Assembly: GCA_005503055.1 (NCBI GenBank) | Contig: SCOX01000010.1 | Span: 92,596-156,595, forward strand | Length of the DNA stretch: 64,000 nt | Reading direction: 5' to 3' | Source of the DNA: Lysobacteraceae bacterium P | GTDB lineage: Bacteria; Pseudomonadota; Gammaproteobacteria; Xanthomonadales; Xanthomonadaceae | Shown: piece after piece, positions 24,849 through 34,020 of the stretch | Numbering within the stretch: position 1 is the first letter of the stretch | How the letters are laid out: each line of letters begins with the position of its first letter | Made by a program: the position numbers and the translations under genes | The notes under the pieces: generated by a model | The model's database searches: none | The model's input: only the letters and a program-made list of their open reading frames with translations | What the model was told of the DNA's origin: nothing

Positions 24849-27800
24849 TCAGAAATCAACGCTTACCGACAGCTGGGCATATCGCGGAGCCTGGAAGCCT
24901 TCGCCCAGGCCGAAGCCGGTGTTGAACAGCGTGTTGCCATCGTCGTCGACGCCCACGCTCGGCTGGAGTTCCTGATCCACGCGCACTTCGCGCTGCTCGT
25001 TGAGCAGATTGAATATCGCGAACTTGATGCGCATGTTGGCGCGGCCGAACGTCTGCAGGTACGTCACGCTGGCACCGATGTCGTACGTCCACGGCATCTC
25101 GCCGTACGCGCCACGCGCCGAGTGCACATACGTCGGCTGCGCGGTGTCGCAGTCGGCCACGCAGACGAAGTAGCTGTGGTACTTCTGTGCATCGAACGGA
25201 TTGCCCACGCCGAAGCCGGTGATCGGGCCGCCCGAGCTTACATCCAGCGTGCCGCCGACCTGCCAGTTGTCGTTGAACGCATAGGTTCCGCGCAGCTTGA
25301 TCTGGTGCTCGCGATTGTTGGCCAGGGGGCCGTCGCCGCCAAGGTTGACCCACGGATCGTCGAAGTTCTCGGTTCGACCGGTGTCGCCGAAGTTGGTGTC
25401 GGAGTTGACCGGACCTTCGGCATTGCCCTCGCTCTTGGACCAGGTGTAGGACGCGTTCATCGCCCACTTTTCGTCCCACGCGCGATCGAGCTGGAATTCG
25501 AGCGCCTTGTAGGTGCGCTTGGGCTTCACCCAACCGCGCTGGCCCAGGTAGTTGCCGTCATCGTCGTACATCGCCCAGCCTTCGCGGGCAGTGTCGACCG
25601 TGACCCAACCGTCGGACGAACCGTCGCAGTTGGTGTCGCCCCATACGGTGACCTTCTCACCCGGGTTGGCCATCACCCAGCCGATGTAGCCGTCGCCACC
25701 GCACTGGCCGGTCGCGGAGATTTCCATGTCGTCGATGGCGTTGTGCAGCTTGCGGTAGATGCCGCGAACGCCCCACGACCACTTCTCGCCCAGCATCTGC
25801 TGGAAGCCGAGAATGGCCTCATCCTGATAGACCGAGTCCAGGTCGCGATCCACTTCCGAACGCAGGTCGCCGACGGTGCCATCGCCCTGCGACACGTCCA
25901 CGTTGCCGATCTGCGGCCCCAGGTTCGGCACGGCGTACTGCACCCCATTGAGATCGCGGATGTCCCATCCGTTGAACGCATAGTAGGTGCGCTCGTCGAG
26001 CAGGCCGCCAGCCTGCTTGATGCTGATGACGTTGGCCACCGGAAGGAAGTACCGACCGATGTTGCCGAACAGCTTCATCGTCGCATCGCCCTTCATGTCC
26101 CAGGCGAAGCCCAGACGCGGGGCCCACATGTCCTCCATCTTGATGTAGGTCTTGCCGTCGCCGTCCTTGTTGTCGAAGGCTTCGTTGCGGATGCCGATGT
26201 TGAGCAGCAGTGTATCGGTGACCGACCAGTTGTCCTCGATGTAGAACGCCGTGTTCGTGCTTTCGAAGGTGCCGGAGACTTCATTGCGCCGTGCGCGCAC
26301 ATAGCCCGAGTAGCCGGCCGGCACCACGCCGCCCGGAGGATTGGGAATCGATGTGCCGGCACCGCCGGGGTACACGTTGTAGAAGATCGCGCCCGGGCCC
26401 GCGTAGTACTGGTCGTGGACGGACGTGTTGATTTCGTGGTCGACACCGAAGCGCAACAGATGGTCGCCAAGACTCCACTCGAAGTCGGCGCGAGCCTGCT
26501 CGCGCTCGTCCTCGCGGTGGAACACGGTCGAGTTGGTGGTGCAGCCCAGCAGCACGCCCGGCGGCGGCGCCGGAACGCCAACGGCGCGCTGGACGCGATT
26601 GCACTCCAGGTCCAGCAGCGACCGGGTGAATGCCTCCCGGTTGTTCTCGCCGTACATCAGCTTCATCGAGAAGTCCGACGTCATGTTGGACGTCCAGGTC
26701 AGTGCCCAGTTGTCGCCGCCGGAGTTGGTGTAGATCTCGTTCTGCTTGTCGCCGACCTCGCCCGTCGCGAGGTCGTAGCCGTACACGCTGCCGATGTTCT
26801 CGTCCTTGTCGGAGAAGGCCATCAGGCTGAGGATGTTGTTGTCGGTAACGTACCAGTCGAGGGTTCCGCCCCAGAACCCGTCGTCGGACTCGTTCTTCGT
26901 CAGGCTGCGGCCGAGGTCGTCGGTGTTCCAGGGCTGATAGTCGCGCAGTTCGTACAGGCCGTAGAAGAACAGCTTGTCCTTGATGATCGCGCCCGAGGCC
27001 CAGACGTCGAGCTTCGTGTCGGAATAGTCGTCCGCGCTTTGCGCCAGGTAGAGCTCGCCATCGCGGTCGTACTTGTTCTGTGCCGATGATTGCCACGCAC
27101 GCGGTTCGAAGGTGACTTGGGCGCCGGCCCTGAATTCGTTCCCGCCCGATTGCGCGATCGTGTTGATGACGCCACCCGTCGTGCGGCCGAACTCGACCGA
27201 ATAACCGCCGGTCTTGACCTGGAACTCCTTGTAGAAGGAGAACGGCGCTTCCGAGAACCCGTTGCGATTGTAGAAGTCGGTGACGTTCAGGCCGTTGATG
27301 TAGAAGGCGTTCTCGGCCACGGACGAACCACCGAAGGAGATGCCGCCGAAGGAGGACTCGCCCTTGGTCACGCCCGGCGCCAGCAGCGCCACGGAAGCAA
27401 GGTTGCGATCAACCGGCAACCGGTCGACCTCCACGGCGGTCAGCGTCATCGAGGTTTCGGTCGACGTCACGTCCACCATCGGGACGATGCGCGATCCGAC
27501 CACCTGCACCGCAGCCAGGTTCACCGCGCCGTCGCCGCCGAGGTTGACGGTCGTGGCAGCACCCACCGATACCGCTAGCTGCACGCCCTCGCCAACGGCC
27601 TGTCCGTCCCGCGATACCTGCAGCGTGTACGTTCCGATAGGCAATTGCGCGATGCGATAACTGCCGTTGGCGCCAACGACGACGGTGCGGGAAAGACCTG
27701 TCCCGGTATTGGTGACCGTGACGACGTCCCCAGCGGTCGCGCGGCCCGTGACCGCGCCGTTGACGGCCTGCGCCATCGCCATCATGGGCGCCATGGATGC

Positions 27801-27857
27801 GATGCACGCACCCAGCGCGAGTCCCAGCGTCGCCTTGCGTAGAGCCTTGCCTTTCAT
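24849..27857 (-). CDS. TonB-dependent receptor, Oar-like with carboxypeptidase-regulatory domain
   Basis: A 1002-residue outer-membrane receptor. A signal peptide (ends AMAQA near residue 30) is followed by a carboxypeptidase-like beta domain (about 32-110), a plug (VQVVGSRIVPMVDV, then FGGSSVAENAFYINGLNVTDFYN split around residue 180) and a long beta barrel ending in aromatic SVSVDF, the usual BAM signal. Oar-type receptors import peptides or larger ligands using TonB energy. ATGA overlap with the upstream transglutaminase-like gene shows they are one operon. Ligand unknown; neighbours suggest cell-wall peptides. Confidence 0.93.
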   Translation of the reverse strand: MKGKALRKATLGLALGACIASMAPMMAMAQAVNGAVTGRATAGDVVTVTNTGTGLSRTVVVGANGSYRIAQLPIGTYTLQVSRDGQAVGEGVQLAVSVGAATTVNLGGDGAVNLAAVQVVGSRIVPMVDVTSTETSMTLTAVEVDRLPVDRNLASVALLAPGVTKGESSFGGISFGGSSVAENAFYINGLNVTDFYNRNGFSEAPFSFYKEFQVKTGGYSVEFGRTTGGVINTIAQSGGNEFRAGAQVTFEPRAWQSSAQNKYDRDGELYLAQSADDYSDTKLDVWASGAIIKDKLFFYGLYELRDYQPWNTDDLGRSLTKNESDDGFWGGTLDWYVTDNNILSLMAFSDKDENIGSVYGYDLATGEVGDKQNEIYTNSGGDNWALTWTSNMTSDFSMKLMYGENNREAFTRSLLDLECNRVQRAVGVPAPPPGVLLGCTTNSTVFHREDEREQARADFEWSLGDHLLRFGVDHEINTSVHDQYYAGPGAIFYNVYPGGAGTSIPNPPGGVVPAGYSGYVRARRNEVSGTFESTNTAFYIEDNWSVTDTLLLNIGIRNEAFDNKDGDGKTYIKMEDMWAPRLGFAWDMKGDATMKLFGNIGRYFLPVANVISIKQAGGLLDERTYYAFNGWDIRDLNGVQYAVPNLGPQIGNVDVSQGDGTVGDLRSEVDRDLDSVYQDEAILGFQQMLGEKWSWGVRGIYRKLHNAIDDMEISATGQCGGDGYIGWVMANPGEKVTVWGDTNCDGSSDGWVTVDTAREGWAMYDDDGNYLGQRGWVKPKRTYKALEFQLDRAWDEKWAMNASYTWSKSEGNAEGPVNSDTNFGDTGRTENFDDPWVNLGGDGPLANNREHQIKLRGTYAFNDNWQVGGTLDVSSGGPITGFGVGNPFDAQKYHSYFVCVADCDTAQPTYVHSARGAYGEMPWTYDIGASVTYLQTFGRANMRIKFAIFNLLNEQREVRVDQELQPSVGVDDDGNTLFNTGFGLGEGFQAPRYAQLSVSVDF

Positions 27858-29365
27858 TCCCTCTCTCCCCTACTGGATTGGTTGGTTGCTGCTCTACCGG
27901 GCGAATCGCCTAATGGCAGTACCTTTGCTTCAAAGCTGTAATCCCATCGGTCGAAGTAGAGGTTGCCCCCTGCCCACTCCACTTCGCCGCGTTGCGAATC
28001 CACGGTCTCCGACCGGACATGCCGTTTGGCAGGCACGAAGTCCGTGCCGTAGTCGTCGTTGAAGGTGATGCGGTACGCATCCAGTCCACCGAGATAGAAC
28101 CACTCCACTTCCGGGTCGCGTGCGCCCTTGAACTGTCCGGTCGTCACGTCCATCGGCACCCAGCCGTAAGGCGCCAGGTACAGCGCGCCCCAGTCGTGCA
28201 GGTTGTCGTAGCCGGTGTCGGAATAGACCATCCCCGACTGCCAGCGAGAAGGAATGCCGTTGAGCCGCAGCAGCGCCATCAGCAGCAGCGTCTGCTGCCC
28301 GCAGTCGGCGTGACCGGCATGCAGCGCGTAGTCGCTGATGTTGGGGATCGTCGAGTACTCGCGCGCGCCGCCCCACGGGATGCGGTCCACCGCTTGGAAC
28401 AACTTCTGCGCGATGCGATACGGATTCTTCTCGTCGCCGACGACCTGCCTGGAGAACGCACGCATCTGATCGGTGAAGACGATGTGCGGTGGACGTTGCG
28501 CGAGGTATGGCGCGAGCTCCGATCGGTCGGCGACGGACGTGACCTTGTCCGGGTCGATGACGTGGTGTTCGCCGAACACGGTGAGTTCGTAGTTGATCGA
28601 AAACTTCGTCGGCTTTCCGGCGACGGCCGGCTGTTCGAGGAAGACCGTGCGCTGCATCGTCGCTTCCGGCGAGATCACGTGCGTGCCCGGCGCGCTCGAC
28701 AGGAAGCGGATGTCCTCCTGCCGGCCTTCGATCGCGCGCGGGTACGGAATCCACGCGCGAATGGCTTCGCCCGCGGGCACGGCATCGGCATCGACGGTGA
28801 TCGCCTGCGTCACCCGCACGCGTCGCGGCGCGACGCTAGGCTGGCCACTGCGCCGTCCGTCGGCGACGGCTTCGTCGTGGTACGCATTGGCGTTTTCCAT
28901 GGGCCCGTCGTTGCGCTGGAACGGCGTTGCGCGGCGCGCGAGCGCCTCCGGGCTGACGCGAAACAGGTTCGATACGGACCGGTTGAAGTAGTACGGCGTC
29001 CCGTCGATGACCAGGTGTTCGAGTTGGTTCGACGCCGTCCAGCGCTGAAATTCCTCGTCGCGCAGATCGGGGATGGATTCGCGCAGCTTTGCCTTCGCCT
29101 GGTCCTGGGTCAGCGTGAAATCCAGGCGGATGCGACGCATGCGTTCGCGCTGGAATTCAAGTTCCGCGCGCGCGTTGGCATCCACATCGGGTTTGGCCAG
29201 GGCGGCGTCGATGCGCGACTGCGCGCCGCTGAAGTCGCCCGCGTCGACGCGGGCGGATACATCGGCAATCGGGCTGGTGGCCGTGATCGCCACGTCCGTC
29301 GCCGCCATGGCCGCAAGCGCGATGACGGCGGCGGCCAGGACGTGCCGGGGGCGCGTCCGGGGCAT
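27854..29365 (-). CDS. Secreted transglutaminase-like cysteine protease
   Basis: A 503-residue exported protein (signal peptide in the first 25 residues). The transglutaminase core carries the Cys-His-Asp triad in HADCGQQTLLLMALLRLNG, NLHDWGALYL and PMDVT, near residues 355-410. An N-terminal region with a helical segment (ELEFQRERMRRIRLDF) and a beta domain precede it. Bacterial members are usually peptidases or cross-link hydrolases. A GTG at 29407 could be an earlier start. It is the first gene of the operon with the TonB receptor. Confidence 0.85.
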   Translation of the reverse strand: MPRTRPRHVLAAAVIALAAMAATDVAITATSPIADVSARVDAGDFSGAQSRIDAALAKPDVDANARAELEFQRERMRRIRLDFTLTQDQAKAKLRESIPDLRDEEFQRWTASNQLEHLVIDGTPYYFNRSVSNLFRVSPEALARRATPFQRNDGPMENANAYHDEAVADGRRSGQPSVAPRRVRVTQAITVDADAVPAGEAIRAWIPYPRAIEGRQEDIRFLSSAPGTHVISPEATMQRTVFLEQPAVAGKPTKFSINYELTVFGEHHVIDPDKVTSVADRSELAPYLAQRPPHIVFTDQMRAFSRQVVGDEKNPYRIAQKLFQAVDRIPWGGAREYSTIPNISDYALHAGHADCGQQTLLLMALLRLNGIPSRWQSGMVYSDTGYDNLHDWGALYLAPYGWVPMDVTTGQFKGARDPEVEWFYLGGLDAYRITFNDDYGTDFVPAKRHVRSETVDSQRGEVEWAGGNLYFDRWDYSFEAKVLPLGDSPGRAATNQSSRGERE

Positions 29366-29699
29366 TGGCGATCGAAGCGGTAACCGTAGACCGTCCACGC
29401 ATGCCACTCACAAGTCGGCCGTTCAAGGGCCGTTCACCGCTGTGTAACATGGGAGAAGTACCCGGTCAATAATTTATTCTTGACTATCCAAGCGAAAGAA
29501 GTATCTATTCTGACCCTGTCGACCGCCCTCCATCCGGTGGTCCTGAAGGGGCCCGATGATTGACGACAACGTTCTGGTCCCCGGCGGCCGCCCGCGTGCC
29601 AAAGCTGCGCCGCGTTCGCCAAGTCGCCGCGTGACCGAACCGGCCCCCGAAGCCGGCGCCGGGATTTTTTCCACCGGCCGCCAGCGCAACGCCCTGGGA
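29366..29699. promoter_or_regulatory. Divergent regulatory region between receptor and epimerase arms
   Basis: This 334-bp gene-free stretch separates the two arms. GGTCAA at 29464-29469 (a minus-strand TTGACC) and TTGACT at 29480-29485 form back-to-back -35 boxes 10 bp apart, and the palindrome AATAATTTATT (29468-29478) lies between them. Plus-strand -10 candidate TATCTA (29502-29507, 16-bp spacer); the minus-strand -10 is weaker (TACACA, 17-bp spacer). A direct repeat GGCCGTTCA occurs at 29417 and 29428, 11 bp apart. The centre is AT-rich in a GC-rich genome. From about 29556 to 29699 the sequence is open but shows no gene of its own. Confidence 0.6.
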
Positions 29700-31109
29700 A
29701 TGCACTTCATGCCGCTTCGCCTGTTACTCGCCGCCTCGCTGCTCTGGCTGGGCCTGCTTCCTCCAGCGGGCGCTTTCGAACGCGCCTGGACGGTACCGGT
29801 CGACACCGGCGTGGTCGGGATCGAACGCGCGCAGCTCGATCCTGCATGGTGGGTCGCACGGCAACCCGCGCCGGATCGCATGATCCTGGACGCGCAGGCC
29901 ATCGCCGCACAGAACGCAAAGCTGATGCAGGTCGATGGCAGCATGCACGACCTGGCCGAGCTGCCGAAAACACTGGACCGTGCGCGCATCGCCGGCTGGG
30001 TTGAGGGGCTGTCGAAGCGGCCCACACGCGCGCTCTACGACGCAAGCGGCCAGCCGGTCGCCGCATCGGATCTGGACGCTATCGTCGCCAACGTCAATGC
30101 ATCGGCGATCCCTGCTTCGCAGGACACGCGCTACGGTCTGGTCGTCCACCGCGCCGACCTGCGCACGTTCCCGACGCGCACGCGGGTGTTCAGCTCGATC
30201 GATGATCACGACATCGACCGCTTCCAGGAAAGCGGCCTGTTCCCCGGCGACCCCGTCGCGATCGTGCACGAAAGCCGCGACGGTCAATGGTGGTTCGTGG
30301 TCAACACGCGCTACGCGGCGTGGATCGAGAAGAAGTACGTCGCGCAGGGCACGGCGCAACAGGTCCTGGAATACGGGAAGAAGACGCCCTTCCGCATCGT
30401 CACCGGCGCACGCGCGACGACGGTCTACACGCCGGAGGAGCCGGCCGTGTCCGAACTCGTGCTGGACATGGGCGTGCGAGTGCCGGTGCTGCCGGACTGG
30501 CCGATCGGCAACGCGGTCAACGGCCAGCATGGCTACACCTCGCACGTGATCGAACTGCCGGTGCGCAACGACGACGGCAGCCTGCGCTTCGCGCCCGCGC
30601 TGCTGCCGCGTCGCGAGCCGACGTCGGACGCCCCGCTCCCGCTCACCGCACGCAACCTGATCCAGCAAGGCTTCAAGTTTCTCGGCGAGCGCTACGGCTG
30701 GGGTCACAGCTACAACGCGCGCGATTGCAGCGGCTTCGTGTCGGAAATCTACCGCAGCATGGGCGTGCAGCTGCCGCGCAACACCAGCGACCAGGCCGTC
30801 AGCCCGGCGCTCAATCGCATTGCCTTCAACGAGAAGGACGGCCGGGACAAGCGCATGGCGATCGTGCGCGAGCTGCAGGTCGGTGACCTTGTCTACATCC
30901 CGGGTCACGTGATGATGGTGATCGGACAGGTGGACGGCGAGCCTTACGTCATCCACGACACCACCGGCCTGAGTTTCGCCGGCCCCGACGGCCAAACCAT
31001 CCGCGCCAAGACCAATGGCGTGACCGTTTCGCCGCTGACGCCCCTGCTGTTCAACGGCAAACAGACCTTCGTCGACCGCATCACCAACGTCCAGCGCATC
31101 CGGCCGTGA
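29700..31109 (+). CDS. Secreted SH3/NlpC-P60 endopeptidase (YkfC-like)
   Basis: A 469-residue exported cysteine endopeptidase (signal peptide ending PAGA near residue 25). SH3-like domains occupy about residues 130-300; the NlpC/P60 domain follows, with catalytic Cys in NARDCSGFVSEIY near 343, His in GHVMMVIG near 402 and a third polar His in VIHDTTG near 419. Proteins of this layout cut the gamma-D-Glu-diaminopimelate bond of murein peptides. The next gene is an L-Ala-D/L-Glu epimerase, the classic partner. Start ATG at 29700; one three codons later is also possible. Confidence 0.9.
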   Translation: MHFMPLRLLLAASLLWLGLLPPAGAFERAWTVPVDTGVVGIERAQLDPAWWVARQPAPDRMILDAQAIAAQNAKLMQVDGSMHDLAELPKTLDRARIAGWVEGLSKRPTRALYDASGQPVAASDLDAIVANVNASAIPASQDTRYGLVVHRADLRTFPTRTRVFSSIDDHDIDRFQESGLFPGDPVAIVHESRDGQWWFVVNTRYAAWIEKKYVAQGTAQQVLEYGKKTPFRIVTGARATTVYTPEEPAVSELVLDMGVRVPVLPDWPIGNAVNGQHGYTSHVIELPVRNDDGSLRFAPALLPRREPTSDAPLPLTARNLIQQGFKFLGERYGWGHSYNARDCSGFVSEIYRSMGVQLPRNTSDQAVSPALNRIAFNEKDGRDKRMAIVRELQVGDLVYIPGHVMMVIGQVDGEPYVIHDTTGLSFAGPDGQTIRAKTNGVTVSPLTPLLFNGKQTFVDRITNVQRIRP

Positions 31110-31160
31110 TCGCGCGGCCATTCCCATCGAATTCCGAATCCCCACCTCCGAATCCATAGA

Positions 31161-32258
31161 ATGAAAATCACCGACATCCGATTCGGCATGTTGCGCGTCC
31201 CGCTGAAGACGCCGTTCAAGACCGCGTTGCGCACGGTCGAAGCGATCGAAGACATCATCGTGGTCGTGCACACCGACACCGGGCACATCGGTTACGGCGA
31301 GGCGCCGGCCACCGCGGTCATCACCGGCGATACGCATGGCTCGATCATCGAGGCGATCCGCAAGTTCATCGCACCGCGCGTGATCGGGCAGGAGATCGCC
31401 AACCTCAACCAGATCACGCAGCTCATCCAGACCGCGCTGGAGAAGAACACCAGCGCCAAGGCGGCCGTCGAGATCGCGGTGTACGACCTGTTCGGCCAGC
31501 TCTACGGCGTGCCGCTGTACAAGATGCTCGGCGGCGGCGACCCGGTGATCACGACCGACATCACCATCTCGGTCGACTACATCGACAAGATGGTGGCCGA
31601 TTCGCTCAGCGCGGTGGATCGCGGCTTCGAGTCGCTCAAGATCAAGGTCGGCAAGGACATCGGCGTCGACATCGAGCGCGTCAAGGCGATCTACGCCGCG
31701 GTCGAAGGCCGCGCCCTGCTCCGCCTCGACGCCAACCAGGGCTGGACCGCCAAGCAGGCCGTGCATGCCATCGGCATGCTGGAAGACGCGGGCGTGCGGC
31801 TTGAACTGGTGGAGCAGCCAGTGAAGGCGCAGGACCTGGACGGCATGAAGTACGTCACCGAGCGCGTACACACGCCGATCATGGCGGACGAAAGCGTGTT
31901 CGGCCCGCGCGAAGTCATCGACCTGATCCGCATGCGCGCGGCCGACATCATCAACATCAAGCTGATGAAGACCGGCGGTTTGTCCAATGCGATCCGCATC
32001 GCCGACATCGCCGCCCTGTACGGCGTGGAATGCATGATCGGCTGCATGCTCGAGAGCAGCATCAGCGTGGCGGCGGCCGTGCATCTGGCGGTGGCCAAGT
32101 CGAACGCGATCACCAAGGTCGACCTGGATGGCCCGTCGCTGAGCGCGTTCAACCCGGTCGACGGCGGCGTGCTCTTCAACGAATCCGAGATCTCGGTGAC
32201 CGACGCGCCGGGCCTGGGCATTCGCGAGATCCGCGGGCTGGAACTTCTGCCAGACTGA
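31161..32258 (+). CDS. L-Ala-D/L-Glu epimerase (enolase superfamily)
   Basis: A 365-residue cytosolic enolase-superfamily enzyme of the dipeptide epimerase group. Catalytic lysines are in LKIKVGK near residue 162 and IKLMKTGG near 270; metal ligands are the Asp of RLDANQGW near 190, Glu of VEQP near 217 and Asp of MADES near 242. C-terminal MLESSIS is typical of AE epimerases, which convert L-Ala-D-Glu from murein into L-Ala-L-Glu. It sits directly between the NlpC/P60 endopeptidase and a MurR-type regulator. Confidence 0.92.
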   Translation: MKITDIRFGMLRVPLKTPFKTALRTVEAIEDIIVVVHTDTGHIGYGEAPATAVITGDTHGSIIEAIRKFIAPRVIGQEIANLNQITQLIQTALEKNTSAKAAVEIAVYDLFGQLYGVPLYKMLGGGDPVITTDITISVDYIDKMVADSLSAVDRGFESLKIKVGKDIGVDIERVKAIYAAVEGRALLRLDANQGWTAKQAVHAIGMLEDAGVRLELVEQPVKAQDLDGMKYVTERVHTPIMADESVFGPREVIDLIRMRAADIINIKLMKTGGLSNAIRIADIAALYGVECMIGCMLESSISVAAAVHLAVAKSNAITKVDLDGPSLSAFNPVDGGVLFNESEISVTDAPGLGIREIRGLELLPD

Positions 32259-32281
32259 TCGCCCACGATGCCGGAGTCCGC

Positions 32282-33133
32282 ATGTCGCCGTTGCTGAAGA
32301 TCCGCGCCGAACGCGACCAGATGTCGGCCATCGAGCGGCGCATCGCGGACTTCCTGCTGGAAAACGCCCACCTGCTGCGCGACTACTCCTCGCAGCAGCT
32401 GGCCAACGCGCTGGGAATCAGCCAGTCCAGCGTGGTCAAGTTCAGCCAGAAGCTCGGCTACAAGGGCTATCCCGACCTGAAGTATTCGGTCGGTCAGGCG
32501 GTCGCGCGCGGCGACGGCGGCGACGAGCACGGCGGCGTCCGCGAGACCCGCGCCGACGACCCGCATGCAGCCCTCGCCGAGGATCTGTGGCACCTGAAGG
32601 CTTTGGCCGAGGCCGAGACGCGGCTGATCAATCCGCCCGAACGGATCGATGCCATCGCCCACGCAATCGCGCAGGCAGGCAAGGTCTTCATCATCGGGTT
32701 GGGCGAGGACGGCATCCCGGCGCGCGCCTTCGCCACGCGACTGTCGATGCTGGGCGTGCTCACCGTGCACTACGTCGATGCGATCCTGATGCAGGCCGGC
32801 GTGTCCAGCGTCGCGCCGGACGACGTGCTGCTGGTGTTTTCCGAACAGGGGCGCCAGCCGGCGCTGTCGCAGATCAGCCGCCTGTTCCGCGAGCGCGGGG
32901 GCAAGGTCGTGACGGTCACCCGGCACACGCCCAATCCGCTGCGCGCACACGCCGACGCCGTGCTGCTGGTGGCGGCGCACGACCAACGCCGGCACATCGA
33001 GCCGTTGCTGTACCAGTCTGCGCTGCAGCACCTGCTCGATCTCATCTTCGTCCTGCTGTGCGACGCCAGCGAAGAACGCCGGCTGCAACTCGACTTCAAC
33101 TTCGAGCGCATGCAGGATCTGCTCGATCACTGA
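32282..33133 (+). CDS. MurR/RpiR-family transcriptional regulator
   Basis: A 283-residue regulator: N-terminal helix-turn-helix (LANALGISQSSVVKFSQKLGY, split around residues 40-60) and a C-terminal SIS domain (VFIIGLGEDGIPARAFATRL near 140; LLVFSEQGRQP near 190) that binds phosphosugars in relatives such as MurR, which senses MurNAc-6-phosphate. The SIS serine pair is partly changed. CGGAG precedes the ATG. It is probably the regulator of the surrounding genes, acting at the divergent region; the effector is unknown. Confidence 0.88.
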   Translation: MSPLLKIRAERDQMSAIERRIADFLLENAHLLRDYSSQQLANALGISQSSVVKFSQKLGYKGYPDLKYSVGQAVARGDGGDEHGGVRETRADDPHAALAEDLWHLKALAEAETRLINPPERIDAIAHAIAQAGKVFIIGLGEDGIPARAFATRLSMLGVLTVHYVDAILMQAGVSSVAPDDVLLVFSEQGRQPALSQISRLFRERGGKVVTVTRHTPNPLRAHADAVLLVAAHDQRRHIEPLLYQSALQHLLDLIFVLLCDASEERRLQLDFNFERMQDLLDH

Positions 33134-33145
33134 TCCGGGAACTCC

Positions 33146-33943
33146 ATGCGCATCACTGCTGCACTCATCGCGGGCCTCGCCACCGCATCGCTGCTCGTGC
33201 TGGCCGGTTGCGCGGGCCCTGTGCCGAAGTCCGGATCGACGCCCGCCTCGGGTATCGCCTGGAACGACGCGCACCAGCTAGTACTGGTCACCACCGCCGA
33301 TTGGAATGCGACAAGCGGCACGCTGCATCGCTATGAGCGCGCCGGCGGCGCGTGGCGCGAGGTAGGTAGCCCGACGACGGTAGCGGTCGGTCGCCACGGG
33401 GCGGCATGGGGGCTGGGCCTGAATCCCGCGCAGTCCGACGGCCCGCAGAAAAAGGAAGGCGACGGCCGCGCGCCGGCGGGCGTGTTCCGCATCGGTACGG
33501 CGTTCGGTTACGCCGACACGGTTGCGAGCGCATGGCCCTACGACGCGATGAACGCATCGGACTGGTGCATCGACGTGCCCGCCTCGCCGCTCTACAACCG
33601 CATCGTCGATGCGACGCAGGTAGGCCAGACGGCGATCGACGGCTCCACCGAACCCATGCGCCGCGACCTGCACGCGGGCGGCGATGCGCGCTACAAGCTC
33701 GGCTTCGTCATCCAACACAACCCGGACAACGTCAGCGGCGCCGGCAGTTGCATCTTCGCCCACCTGTGGCGCACGCCGGGCGAACCCACGGCGGGTTGCA
33801 CCGCGATGCCGGAACCGGCGATGCAGGCGCTGCTGGCATGGCTCGACCCACGCCGTAAACCCGTGTTCGCGTTATTGCCCGATAACGAACTGGAACGCCT
33901 GCACGCCGACTGGGACCTGCCGCGCGCGACCCCGATCCGCTGA
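33146..33943 (+). CDS. L,D-transpeptidase-fold (YkuD-like) lipoprotein
   Basis: A 265-residue predicted lipoprotein (lipobox VLAGC near residue 22). The C-terminal half has the YkuD-like motif IFAHLWRTPGEPTAGCTAM, with the His and the catalytic Cys in TAGC near residue 218; the N-terminal half is beta-rich. Related proteins catalyse L,D-transpeptidation or act as L,D-carboxypeptidases on tetrapeptides. It follows the regulator by 12 bp and is in the same operon. Confidence 0.82.
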   Translation: MRITAALIAGLATASLLVLAGCAGPVPKSGSTPASGIAWNDAHQLVLVTTADWNATSGTLHRYERAGGAWREVGSPTTVAVGRHGAAWGLGLNPAQSDGPQKKEGDGRAPAGVFRIGTAFGYADTVASAWPYDAMNASDWCIDVPASPLYNRIVDATQVGQTAIDGSTEPMRRDLHAGGDARYKLGFVIQHNPDNVSGAGSCIFAHLWRTPGEPTAGCTAMPEPAMQALLAWLDPRRKPVFALLPDNELERLHADWDLPRATPIR

Positions 33944-34020
33944 AAATACCGCGCTCCCCCCCATTCGCCGCGAAGCTGCGCGAGGATGGGACCCGCCCCG
34001 CCCCACGAATCGGACGCCTG

